A stretch of DNA of 64,000 bases from contig CANMTD010000001.1 in NCBI GenBank assembly GCA_947500775.1, positions 620,001-684,000 of the forward strand. Reading direction: 5' to 3'. Positions 32,319-41,700 of the stretch are shown piece after piece. Origin of the DNA: an uncultured Paracoccaceae bacterium (GTDB lineage Bacteria > Pseudomonadota > Alphaproteobacteria > Rhodobacterales > Rhodobacteraceae). Below the pieces are notes generated by a model that had not been told where the DNA came from, ran no database searches, and saw only the letters and a list, made by a program, of their open reading frames with translations. Position 1 is the stretch's first letter; each line of letters starts with the position of its first letter. A program made the translations under genes and the position numbers.

Positions 32319-33712
32319 TGCATCCGATGATTGCGGCGCGGGCATTCAACACGCCGCTGTTGCTGGACGAAGGCAAGGCGGCCGCTTTCATGCAGGGTTT
32401 TGGTCAGCGACTTCTTGGGGATCACACATTCGAAACCACTGTTAAGGCTGATGGATTGCCCGAAACATACCAACCACGCGCTTCGGTCCTTGATGACGAT
32501 CTTGCCGATAGCATCAGTATCGGTGGCGCACACGGATACGTCATCAAAAATGGCGTGGCCATCATCCAAATTACAGGCGTTTTGATACATCGCGGTGCAT
32601 GGATAGGAAATTCAAGCGGCCAAACCTCATACGAAGGTATTCGGGCACAGATTGACGCCGCATACAAAGACAATCAGGTACGCGCGATCGCCTTGGAGAT
32701 CGACAGTTCCGGCGGTGAGGTTGCTGGTTGTTTCGATCTTGCAGATCGCATTCGCGAGGTCGGAAGGACAAAGCCCGTTCGCGCATTTATTTCTGAACAT
32801 GCCTATTCGGCTGCTTATGCGTTGGCATCGCAGGCCGACAAGATAGTGGTTCCCCGAACCGGCGGGGTAGGGTCAATCGGTGTCATTTGCATGCACGCTG
32901 AATATACCGAGGCGCTGAAAGATTCCGGCATCAAGGTGACAATATTCAGGGCAGGGGCGCGTAAGGCCGAAGGGAATTCGTATGAAAAGCTTCCCAAAGG
33001 GTTCAGTGAGGAAACTCTTGCAACTTTGGAGATGATGCGGGGATTGTTCTGCGCAACCGTCGCCGAAGGTCGCGGCGCCCGGATGTCCGCAGAGGCGGCG
33101 AAGGCGACAGAGGCCCGATGTTTTGATGACCCAGCCGAGGCCGTTGCCGATGGCCTGGCCGACATCATCGCAGAACCGCGCGCCGCGTTTCAGGAATTTT
33201 TATCGGAAGTCAACGAACCCGTCGGTTTTACCCGCCGGAGTGCGACCGCAGAATCCACAACTGAGAACCAGAAAGGAAACCAGAAAATGAAAAATCAGGC
33301 AACAACAGACCAGACCACCGATACCACCACCGCCGACGACGAAAATAACGAAGCAGAAACGGATGCGCCTGTCGCGGGCGGCGGTGGTGGTGATGCATCA
33401 GAAGAGAAACAGCCTTCCCGCTCGACCACCGCGGCAGAAGAACGTTCGCGGATCGCCGCGATCCTGACGTCGGATGAGGCAAAGGGGCGCGACGATCTGG
33501 CCAAGCACTTTGCATTCCATACCGACATGACCCCGGATGCCGCCAATCTGGCGCTGTCCAAGTCGCCGGTGTCCGGGGCTGTTGGCGGGCTGTCGACCGA
33601 GATGTCCGGAAAGGACCCCGATCTTTCCGACGGCGGTTCTGGCGAACAGAAAAAATCGACCATGACGGACGTTCACGCAAAGCGCAACGCCAAGCGCAAC
33701 GCCAAGAAATAA
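32315..33712 (+). CDS. Head maturation protease with fused scaffold (gpC-like, S49)
   Basis: A 465-residue protein. The first ~300 residues are a ClpP/SppA-fold S49 protease: GVAIIQITGVLIHR, ALEIDSSGGEVAG, AYSAAYALASQAD (Ser of the active site), GGVGSIGV, and KAEGNSYEKL. The C-terminal ~140 residues are low-complexity acidic and Thr/Glu-rich, then helical, and serve as scaffold. An internal start (33287) gives the scaffold alone, as Nu3 does in lambda. Confidence 0.9.
   Translation: MMHPMIAARAFNTPLLLDEGKAAAFMQGFGQRLLGDHTFETTVKADGLPETYQPRASVLDDDLADSISIGGAHGYVIKNGVAIIQITGVLIHRGAWIGNSSGQTSYEGIRAQIDAAYKDNQVRAIALEIDSSGGEVAGCFDLADRIREVGRTKPVRAFISEHAYSAAYALASQADKIVVPRTGGVGSIGVICMHAEYTEALKDSGIKVTIFRAGARKAEGNSYEKLPKGFSEETLATLEMMRGLFCATVAEGRGARMSAEAAKATEARCFDDPAEAVADGLADIIAEPRAAFQEFLSEVNEPVGFTRRSATAESTTENQKGNQKMKNQATTDQTTDTTTADDENNEAETDAPVAGGGGGDASEEKQPSRSTTAAEERSRIAAILTSDEAKGRDDLAKHFAFHTDMTPDAANLALSKSPVSGAVGGLSTEMSGKDPDLSDGGSGEQKKSTMTDVHAKRNAKRNAKK
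33287..33712 (+). CDS. Nested scaffold protein (Nu3-like)
   Basis: In-frame internal ATG (MKNQATTDQT) with AAAGGAAA 9 bases upstream gives a 141-residue protein identical to the protease C-terminus. It has an acidic Thr/Asp/Glu stretch, a Gly run, helices (AAEERSRIAAILTSDEAK) and a basic end (HAKRNAKRNAKK). It would guide capsid assembly and then be degraded. Confidence 0.7.
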   Translation: MKNQATTDQTTDTTTADDENNEAETDAPVAGGGGGDASEEKQPSRSTTAAEERSRIAAILTSDEAKGRDDLAKHFAFHTDMTPDAANLALSKSPVSGAVGGLSTEMSGKDPDLSDGGSGEQKKSTMTDVHAKRNAKRNAKK

Positions 33713-33773
33713 TCAGACCGGGATAACCCCGGCACACAACACCCCACCCTAAAACCCTACAAAGGAGGCTGAT

Positions 33774-34148
33774 ATGCCAACCCTCACCGAACCGAACCGT
33801 TCGGGTGATTTTCTGCTGTTTGAGGAAGATCACCATTATAGCCGCGATGTCGTTACCATCGCGGCATCTGCCGATCTGGAACCGGGGACGGTTCTGGGCA
33901 AGGTCACCGCCAGCGGGAAATTTATCCGCTCTGTTGAAACAGCGTCTGACGGTTCCGAAACCGCCGCTGCGGTTCTGTTGTCGCCTGCCAAAGCCGAAAC
34001 GGCGGACGTGACAGATGCGCTGGTCATCGCGCGGCACGCGCGGGTCAAGCGCCACGGATTGTTGTTTGACGCCAGTTATGACGACACCACCAAACGCGAC
34101 GCGGCGGTCGCAGAACTGGCATCTGTCGGCATTCTGACCGACGTGTAA
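33774..34148 (+). CDS. Head decoration protein (gpD-like)
   Basis: 124 residues: FLLFEEDHHYSRDVVTI, LEPGTVLGKVT and DTTKRDAAVAELASVGI match the lambda gpD/HDPD family, trimers that bind the expanded capsid and stabilise it. GGAGG lies upstream of the ATG. It lies between scaffold and major capsid, as in lambda. Confidence 0.9.
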   Translation: MPTLTEPNRSGDFLLFEEDHHYSRDVVTIAASADLEPGTVLGKVTASGKFIRSVETASDGSETAAAVLLSPAKAETADVTDALVIARHARVKRHGLLFDASYDDTTKRDAAVAELASVGILTDV

Positions 34149-34204
34149 ATCGTTGCCGCGCCGCGCGGCAATCCCCCTGAAAACCTAAATAGAGAGGACA
34201 GCCC

Positions 34205-35227
34205 ATGGAAACCATGGATATCTTCAATAACGATGCCTTCAGCTTGGTTTCGATGACCGAAGGCGTTGATATGATCCCGAACCAGTGGGGCCGCATCGGC
34301 GAGATGGGTCTATTTACACCCAAACCTATCCGAACTTCGATGTTCACTATTGAGCGCCGAAACGGTGTTCTGGTTATCATCCAGTCCAGCCCGCGGGGCA
34401 CGGACATGCCTGGTGTCAAGCGCCCAAAACGCGACCTTCGCATGTTCCGAACGGCGCGATTTGGTCTGCAAGACCGGATCACATCCGATGAAATTGGCGA
34501 GATACGCGCGTTCGGAACCACCGACGAACTGTCCCAAGTTCAGGATGTGGTTGCGGATCGTCAGACTGATCTTCGCGGTTCCATCGACATTACCCGCGAA
34601 TATCTGCGGGCCGGGGCGTTGCAGGGCAAGGTCAAGGACGCGGATGGGACGACTCTTGTGGATCTGTATGCCGAATTCGGTATCACCCAGAAAGAAGTTG
34701 ATTTTACCCTTGGAACCCAAGGCACCGATGTCAAAGGCCAGATCGCCGAAGTCAGCCGCCATATCAAAACGAATCTGAAAGGCGACGTGATGACAGGAAT
34801 TCATTGCCTGGTCACGCCGACGGCGTGGGACAAGTTGATGTTCAACAACGAATTCAAAGAGGCGCATCGGTATTATATGTCGGTGCGCGACCCGCTGCGA
34901 AATGATGTCAGCGATGGCATCCCGTGGAATGGGGTGTTCTGGGAAGAATACCTGGCCGAAGGTGATGTTCCGCAGGAAGACGGAACCACAATCACCCAGT
35001 CGTTCATTCCCGACGGCGATTTCCGGTTTTTCCCAGTCGGCACGCGCGCGACGTTCAATCAGTACAACGCCCCGTCCGACGATCTGGAATATATCGGAAC
35101 GCCGGGCCAGGAATTCTATTCTTCGCTGGAGTTTGAGAGGAAATATGCCGAGGTAGAGGTTCAGATGAACACCCTGCCGATCTGTACGCGTCCGGCGGTT
35201 TTGGTGCGCGGCCACACCAGCAACTAA
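34205..35227 (+). CDS. Major capsid protein (gpE family)
   Basis: A 340-residue HK97-fold shell protein of the lambda E family. Key parts are MDIFNNDAFSLVSMTEGVD, QWGRIGEMGLF, IQSSPRGTDMPG, KRDLRMFRTARF, and AEVEVQMNTLPICTRPAVLVRG at the end. It is followed by a strong terminator, which fits high expression. Confidence 0.95.
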   Translation: METMDIFNNDAFSLVSMTEGVDMIPNQWGRIGEMGLFTPKPIRTSMFTIERRNGVLVIIQSSPRGTDMPGVKRPKRDLRMFRTARFGLQDRITSDEIGEIRAFGTTDELSQVQDVVADRQTDLRGSIDITREYLRAGALQGKVKDADGTTLVDLYAEFGITQKEVDFTLGTQGTDVKGQIAEVSRHIKTNLKGDVMTGIHCLVTPTAWDKLMFNNEFKEAHRYYMSVRDPLRNDVSDGIPWNGVFWEEYLAEGDVPQEDGTTITQSFIPDGDFRFFPVGTRATFNQYNAPSDDLEYIGTPGQEFYSSLEFERKYAEVEVQMNTLPICTRPAVLVRGHTSN

Positions 35228-35253
35228 CGCGGGCTGACCATGTGATAGATATG

Positions 35254-35282
35254 ACCGGCGCCCGCAGGGGCGCCGGTCTTTT
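35254..35282 (+). terminator. Rho-independent terminator after the capsid gene
   Basis: ACCGGCGCC and GGCGCCGGT form a perfect 9-bp stem around CGCAGG, followed by CTTTT. It starts 27 bp after the capsid stop and probably sets the ratio between head and tail transcripts. Confidence 0.8.
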
Positions 35283-35306
35283 CATATGATTTTCTGAGGA
35301 AATACC

Positions 35307-35603
35307 ATGGACTATGTAGAAATCATTATCGATCGCGATCATACCTATCAGTTGGATACATCGCGCAAACGCACGCTGCCCGCTGGTTGGACTGGACGTG
35401 TTGCAAAAGATGTTGCTGATGATGTCGAATCATCTGAAAACGGGCGTATCGTGACCCCGGAACCCGCGCCGAAACCGAAACGAAAGCGCGCGGTAAAGCC
35501 GAAGGCAAAGGCAAAGCCGAAGGCTGCGGAAACCTCTGCCTCCGCCCCTGGCGTCACCAATGCCAATCCTGACGGCACCGATCCGGATGCTTCGAACGCC
35601 TGA
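35307..35603 (+). CDS. Hypothetical head protein with Lys/Pro-rich tail (98 aa)
   Basis: The first ~45 residues (MDYVEIIIDRDHTYQLDTS...) form strands; the rest is PKPKRKRAVKPKAKAKPK and an Ala/Ser/Asp end. Position after capsid is that of lambda FI, a packaging accessory, but the sequence does not prove it. Confidence 0.6.
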   Translation: MDYVEIIIDRDHTYQLDTSRKRTLPAGWTGRVAKDVADDVESSENGRIVTPEPAPKPKRKRAVKPKAKAKPKAAETSASAPGVTNANPDGTDPDASNA

Positions 35604-35908
35604 TGTTTGACCCTCTTCAAGCCGTGAACGCAAGCTTCTCCGCTTTTGGTGTCGCTTGCGTTCTTGATCCAGATGGCGCCGCCGATGATGTGTTGGTTAT
35701 TCCGCAACAGGATGATCGGGATATTGATTTCGGGACGTCGCGTGTTCTGGAAGGATCGGATGTTTTTGAAATTCGTGCATTCGAACTTAGGGATCGGGGT
35801 AAGGACATGGAATTCACTGTGTCTGGAAAGCGGTATCGGGTGCAAAGCCCCCCGGAATTCACGGATGCGCATCGGTATGTTGCCGTCCTGAACGCGGTGG
35901 TGATCTGA
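35603..35908 (+). CDS. Head-tail connector (gpFII-like, putative)
   Basis: A 101-residue beta-rich protein (ASFSAFGVACVLDPDG, VFEIRAFELRD, MEFTVSGKRYRVQSPPE). Length and place match the small connector that closes the head for tail joining. It is coupled to the gene before and to the gene after. Confidence 0.65.
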   Translation: MFDPLQAVNASFSAFGVACVLDPDGAADDVLVIPQQDDRDIDFGTSRVLEGSDVFEIRAFELRDRGKDMEFTVSGKRYRVQSPPEFTDAHRYVAVLNAVVI

Positions 35909-36576
35909 TGCGGTTGCGTGCGGCGCTGACCGGGAACTTGGAAAAGTTCATGACCGACGAGCTGCGGACGGTTGAAACCGCAGTATCGCGTGGCGTGCGA
36001 ACTGCCGGATTTAGGTTAAAGCAAAACCTTCGACACGATACAATCTCGTCCGGATTGGGGCGTCGGTTGTCAAATGCGTGGCGGCAGGAAAATTATCCGA
36101 AACATGGCCAGTCAATAAACTCAGCAACTTTGGTATATTCGAGTGCTCCAAAATTGCACGGTGCGTTCAACAATAACACGACCATCAGATCAAAGAGCGG
36201 ATTGTGGATTGCCATTCCGACCGACAGCGCCCCCAAAAAAGGTGTTGGTAAAAACAAAAGAATTTCTCCGTCAAATTGGCCTGAACACAGATTTGGACCA
36301 TTGCGATTTGTATATCGTCGGGTTGGCCCATCTCTTTTGGTTGCGGATAACCAGCGTCATAGAAAGGGAAAGCGCGGTGGTTTTACGCTTTCAAAAAGCA
36401 AGCGGAACCTGAAGACAAAAAACACATTGGCGACTGTTCCAATGTTTCTTCTGTACCGTCAGACCCGCCTTAAAAAGAGACTCGACTCCGAAAAAATCAT
36501 GCGGAAGTGGGAATATAAATTGGCGGCAATTATCGACAGGGAATTCAATCACCTTGATGCGGGGGGGGACAGATAG
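35908..36576 (+). CDS. Minor tail protein (gpZ-like)
   Basis: A 222-residue basic protein. It begins TVETAVSRGVRTAGFRLKQNLR and contains LGRRLSNAWRQENYP and HRFGPLRFVYRRVG. Its place before gpU and tail tube corresponds to gpZ, which acts in tail completion. Confidence 0.65.
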   Translation: MRLRAALTGNLEKFMTDELRTVETAVSRGVRTAGFRLKQNLRHDTISSGLGRRLSNAWRQENYPKHGQSINSATLVYSSAPKLHGAFNNNTTIRSKSGLWIAIPTDSAPKKGVGKNKRISPSNWPEHRFGPLRFVYRRVGPSLLVADNQRHRKGKRGGFTLSKSKRNLKTKNTLATVPMFLLYRQTRLKKRLDSEKIMRKWEYKLAAIIDREFNHLDAGGDR

Positions 36577-37020
36577 GTGGCAACTGTTCATGAAACAATA
36601 GCATCGGCATTTTACGCGACCCTGAATGCAGGTGTTCTTGTGGGCGTCACGCGCGAAGAGGTATTGCCGCAACGCTGCCCGGATGACGGGTTGGTAAACC
36701 TGCATATGAATGATGCCGAAGAGATCGACCAAAGGCTTGGCGATGGGCGCCGTGAATGGAGCCGCACCGCCGAGATAGAAGTAATCGTTCAGGCCCCGGA
36801 TTTGCAGGATCGGATCGATGCGATGGATGCCTTGCACGCCCAGATCGGTGCGGCCCTGTACGGCAACAAGCTGTCCGGTCTGGTCGCTCATATCGAACTA
36901 TCGGCACCCGTTGATGCGGATGAAATACCCATGGACGGTGTGGCGACGCTGAAAGGAACGGTCATCGAGGCCGTGCTTTATTACGAAACCTCAAACAACC
37001 CAATGGAGTTACAGTCATGA
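36577..37020 (+). CDS. Tail terminator (gpU-like)
   Basis: 147 residues with a GTG start directly after the previous stop. It has TVHETIASAFYATLN, LPQRCPDDGLVNLHM and ELSAPVDADEIPMDG. Length and location match the tail terminator that caps tail length. It overlaps the tail tube gene by 4 bases. Confidence 0.65.
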   Translation: MATVHETIASAFYATLNAGVLVGVTREEVLPQRCPDDGLVNLHMNDAEEIDQRLGDGRREWSRTAEIEVIVQAPDLQDRIDAMDALHAQIGAALYGNKLSGLVAHIELSAPVDADEIPMDGVATLKGTVIEAVLYYETSNNPMELQS

Positions 37021-37994
37021 CCAATGCGCGTGGCGATCAGGCCAAATTCTTTATGCGGGCGCAAGCGGCATTTGGGACGGCGGAAACACCGGCTGACGGT
37101 GCGTTTCTGACCCTGCCGTATTATTCGTTTACCCTGCCCCCGACCCGTGAACTGAACGAAGACGACGGGATCTATGGCGATGCCTATCCTGGCGAGCAGG
37201 TGGCGGGGCTTGAGGGGATGACCGGGTCGCTGGTGGTTCCGATGGGATTTTCTTCGATTGGCCACCATCTGCAAGGCATGCTGGGCGCCCCGGTAACAAC
37301 CGAATTGCAGACTGGTCGCTATCAGCATGTGTTCAAGACCCCGGCAACTCAATCGCCTGTTCTGCACACAACCGGGCTGTCGTATATCGATGTTGACAAG
37401 CACCGCATCCACGACAGCGTCGTCTATACCGGACTTGAGCAGGAAACGCGGAAGGAAGGCATGTTTTCGCGCGTGTCGTTCAATGTGTCGGGGCGTGCAG
37501 AAAGCAAACTGGCATCGACGATTGACGCGACTCCGGTGTCTTATGTCGACGATATCGTTCCGGTTAAATTGACGTCGGGTTTGAAAGTTGACGGGGTTGC
37601 CGCTGCTGGTGTGACCGGGTTCAATTTTTCGCTGACATCCGGCGTGGAAATGGATCAGGAAACCATCAACGGCACCCCCTTTGCAGATGCTGTTCTGACG
37701 GGGAAATGGGGTCTGACCGGGCGGATCGATGCGCGGTATCGGGATGACAGTTACTATGACCTTGGCGAATCCGGCCAGTTGGTCGATTGGACGGTGACAT
37801 TCCCCTATGACGACGATCATTCGCTGGAATATCTTCTGCACAATGTTCGGGTGCAGCGCAGCGGTATACCGGTCAACAATCGTGAAACGATCAGCCAAAG
37901 CTTTGACATCAGCGCGGCCCGTCCGGATGCAGGTCAGTCCACCCTGACCGCGACCCTGATCAACACTGTCGCCGATTACGCCAATCCGACCTGA
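37017..37994 (+). CDS. Major tail tube protein
   Basis: A 325-residue protein of the siphophage tail tube type: ADGAFLTLPYYSFTLPPTRELNEDDGIYGDAYPG at the start, then two tandem beta domains, with SLTSGVEMDQETIN and FPYDDDHSLEYLLHNVRVQRSGIP in the second. It forms hexameric rings of the tube. It takes the place of lambda V. Confidence 0.82.
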   Translation: MTNARGDQAKFFMRAQAAFGTAETPADGAFLTLPYYSFTLPPTRELNEDDGIYGDAYPGEQVAGLEGMTGSLVVPMGFSSIGHHLQGMLGAPVTTELQTGRYQHVFKTPATQSPVLHTTGLSYIDVDKHRIHDSVVYTGLEQETRKEGMFSRVSFNVSGRAESKLASTIDATPVSYVDDIVPVKLTSGLKVDGVAAAGVTGFNFSLTSGVEMDQETINGTPFADAVLTGKWGLTGRIDARYRDDSYYDLGESGQLVDWTVTFPYDDDHSLEYLLHNVRVQRSGIPVNNRETISQSFDISAARPDAGQSTLTATLINTVADYANPT

Positions 37995-38455
37995 TGGCGA
38001 TCAGAATTTCACGTCACCTTTTTGGTGAGAGGAAAATCCCGTTGGGCGGGGATGTGTCATTCACATTCCGCCCGATCGGTTATTCGGATTTCAGGCAGAT
38101 GGATGCCATGTCGGTGCGTATGGCCCGACAACGCCTTGGTGATCTGGATCAGGTGCGTCTGGAAGTCGAAGATGACGAAGATCTGGGTCCGGAATTCAAC
38201 GACCGGCTTATAGGTATATCCGCTGAAATCATGCTGGATGCGCTGATCATCGGGTTTTCGACGGGTTGGCACGGGGTTCAGATCGATGACGACAAGGACC
38301 CCGATCTGACACCGGAAAACTGGATGTTGTTCCGCGAAGAAAATCCCGGCGTTGCCTATGTGCTGCACCGGAAAATTGAAGCCCCGTTTCGCACTGTGGC
38401 CGCAGAGGGAAACGGATACGCGCCCTTGCCGACTGGAAATACTCCGGTGGTGTAA
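37994..38455 (+). CDS. Tail assembly chaperone G
   Basis: A 153-residue protein in 0 frame, located just before the tape measure gene, with the acidic EDDEDLGPEFN and a C-terminal end PLPTGNTPVV. It is the analogue of lambda gpG. Near its 3' end lies the slippery heptamer GGGAAAC. Confidence 0.75.
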   Translation: MAIRISRHLFGERKIPLGGDVSFTFRPIGYSDFRQMDAMSVRMARQRLGDLDQVRLEVEDDEDLGPEFNDRLIGISAEIMLDALIIGFSTGWHGVQIDDDKDPDLTPENWMLFREENPGVAYVLHRKIEAPFRTVAAEGNGYAPLPTGNTPVV

Positions 38456-38763
38456 AGCATTGCGCAGGATGTTCGGCTGATCCGAACTTCGCCTGCGCAA
38501 AGTTTGGAGGCAAGGGCGCGTGCCCAGAAGATCGGTATTTGCCACATACAATCGAAGGTCGGGCATTCATGGAGTGCGCTGCCAGTTTTAGTCGGCAGGT
38601 TCGCATCGGGCCTTCCGGTTTCGAGGGGTTCGATTTGGTCGCATGTCAGGCGGTCGGAGAAGCCCAAGGCGTAGATCGCCGCGTGGTCGCGCTGTTCCTG
38701 ACCTATTGGGAACAGGGCGTTCTGGCGGCTTACGATAAACAAAGGGACGTGGAAAATTCATGA
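37994..38763 (+). CDS. Tail assembly chaperone GT, by -1 frameshift
   Basis: The frame -1 to G is open from well before the slippery site to 38763. A slip on GGGAAAC gives a 256-residue fusion: 140 residues of G, then a T domain of 116. The T part is Cys-rich (HCAGCSADPNFACAKFGGKGAC) and ends FLTYWEQGVLAAYDKQRDVENS. Its stop overlaps the tape measure ATG, as in lambda. The fusion would recruit the tape measure protein. Confidence 0.75.
38407..38413 (+). promoter_or_regulatory. Slippery site G GGA AAC for -1 frameshifting
   Basis: GGGAAAC is aligned as X XXY YYZ in the G frame (codons GGA at 38408, AAC at 38411). Lambda uses GGGAAAG at the same place in its G gene. The G stop is 40 bp downstream. 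I did not find an obvious strong downstream pseudoknot by eye. Confidence 0.75.
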
Positions 38764-41700
38764 GTTCTACCCGTCGATCCTATACCCTGCGACTGTCTGC
38801 CGAAGGCGCGCGCCAGCTTGAAAACGATCTTAAAAAGCTTGGCCGCGAAGGTCAGGCGTCTATGGATCGCATCCGTCGCGCCACTCAGCCCGCATCCGAT
38901 GGGTTGAAGTCGGTTGACCGGGACGCCCGGCGTTTCCGGACCCAATTGCAGGGGATAGGGCGTGAGATGCCCCAGATTGCGCGTCTGTTGGGCACAACGG
39001 CCCTGGCCGGGGGGTTGATCGCCTTTGGCCGCACATCTCTGTCTGTGGCCCGCGATTTTCAGGCCGCCATGAAGCGGGTCAAGGCTGCGACACAGGCCAG
39101 TGCAGGTGACCTGGGGCGTTTGGAAGACAAAGCCAAGGCCATCGGTGGCGCGACCGGGTTCACCGCAATGCAGGCCGCTGGTGCGATAGAGGTTCTAGCG
39201 AAGAACGGATTGTCCGTGCAAGCGGTGCTGGGTGGTGCACTGGATGCGACTGTAGCCCTGTCGGGTGCATTGGGTAGCGAGCTTGCGCCAACCGCCGATC
39301 TGGTCACCGACCTGATGGCACAGTTCAATCTTGAGGCAAGCCAGTTGCCGATGATTGCCGACAGGATATCGGGTGCGGCGCTGAAGTCGAAGTTTGGATT
39401 TGATGATCTGCGGGGGGCCATTGGTCAGGCAGGTGGTGTCGCCGGTAAATTCGGCGTGGACATTGAAGAATTCCTGACGGCGCTGTCGCTAACCGCATCT
39501 GGTTTCAGTTCCGGTTCTGATGCCGGCACAAGTTTCAAGAATTTCCTGCAACGATTGACCCCACAATCCAAAGACGCCGCGGCGGCAATGCGGTCCATCG
39601 GGTTCAATGCATTCGATGCGGGCGGAAATATGAAGTCGCTGGATGAGATTGCGCAGAACTTGAGAGAAGGAATTGCGGGGCTATCAGAAGAAGCGCGCAA
39701 CACGTCCCTGCAAAAGATATTTGGAACAGATGCCATCCGAACAGCCCTGTTGCTGGCTGATCAAGGGGCAGAGGGATTTCGGGAACTGCGCACGGCCATC
39801 GCCGAGGTTTCGGCTGCTGATCAAGCTAAAATCAGGCTAGAGGGGCTGGAAGGCGCATTGCGTGAGCTGGCATCCGCATGGGAGTCCCTGCAATTGAAAG
39901 CGGCTGAAAGTGGTGGTTTGGACCTGGCCGAAGAATATGTTGACCGGCTGTCATCGGCGATCAGATATCTGCGCGATAACTTTGCAGAGGTCGAAGAGAT
40001 TGTTGAACGGGTTGCGCAGGCGCTGACGGTGTATCTGGTGGGCCGGGGTCTTCGCTATGCGATCGCGCGCGCGATTGCGATGCGCGTGGCATACATTGAA
40101 TTGGCCGGTGCTGTGACCGGGGTTGGTGCGGCTGCGACAGGCACAGTCGCTGCGCTGACCCGACTTGGCGTCGCCGGTCGGGTGCTGACGTCGGTTTTGG
40201 GCGGGCCGGTTGGATTGGCGCTGACGGCGGCGTCGATCGCTGCGCTTGCCATTGACGCGGATTCGGCATCGGATGCGATCGACGCCGCAGAAGTCGCATC
40301 CAGGCGCGCAACAACAGCACTGGATGCTTACCGGGAAGCGGCGGGAAAGGCTGCCAAAGAACAAGGTAAATTGGGTGAAAAAGTTTCTGAGTCGACCGCG
40401 AAGATGGTTGCACAGTCGCGCTTGCAATTGCAGGTCGCGCTAAAGGCACAGCGGGACACGTTTCAGGCGCTGAGCCGGAATCTGTCCGGTGATGGTCTTT
40501 TTGATGGGGATGATATCAGCCGGTCGATTCGGAAGCTATCGAAGGCGGCTTTTGATGAATTCTACAAAAACGGGTCGAACGGATCACAACCGCTGTTCAA
40601 TCCCGATACGCAAACTTTCGAAAACCTTGGTGCAGGGTTTCAGGAAATCGTCGAGGCGCTTAAGGCGTTCGAAGATGGGACGATATCGGTTTCAAATCTA
40701 TATGAGAAAATGGCCAAGGTTGGCGGCGTCGGTGAAGAGGTTCAATCGGTTGTTGTTGCCCTTGATAATGCTTTGGTATCGGTCAACGAAAATGACCTGA
40801 GCGTTGCGCGCGAGGCCATGAAGGAAATGGCCGAAAGTCTGGGGGTTTTCGACCAAGAACTGGCCGCCGTAAACGCTGCGGGTTCAGAATTCGATTTGCT
40901 TGTCGCTTTTGATAAATTGCGCACGTCGATGTTAAGCGCGGCGGCGGCAGGAAAGGAACTGCACTCTGAAACCTATGAATCCCTGTTCGGACTTTTGGAA
41001 CAGGCCAGTGTGTCAGAAGACAAAATTCAAGAACTGGAAACGGCCCTGGCCGCTACATGGGAAGAGGCAGCCGCGAAGGATGAAAAGACCTATGCCGCGC
41101 AGGTCAGGGATGATGCAGACGAGGCCACCGCGGCACTGACGCGCATGGCAAGCGCGCATCAAAGTATTTCCCAGCGGGAAGAAATTTTGCCCGGTTCGAC
41201 GGACCGGGGGGCGTATCTGCGGCAGGCGCAGAAAGTCGCGGGCAAGGGTATTCGTGATCTGATCGGATATGCCGAAGGCACGGATCGGGGCCGTGGATAC
41301 AATGAAACACTGGATTACGGGGCCTATACCGGCGGTGATGTCAACCTGATCAATATGACGCTTCGCGAAATTCTGGATTTGCAAAAGAAGATGCTGGCGC
41401 ATCCCGACAATCCGCACAATTCGTCAGCCGTCGGTCGTTATCAGATAGTCAGCGAAACGCTGGAGGGTCTAATCAGGAACTTGGGCTTGTCATTGGACGA
41501 ACAGTTCACGCCGAAGTTGCAGGATCGCTTGGCGGATGAACTTGTCCGGGGCCGCGCCGCACAGGGCGCGGCCGGATTGCAACAAGAGTGGCAGGGCCTG
41601 AAGAATATTCCCCGATCCACCATTAGCCAGGCGCTTGGGGCGCAGGTCATTCCGACAACCGACGAAGAGGTTCAAAAGAAAAATCTGGCCGCGCAGGAAT

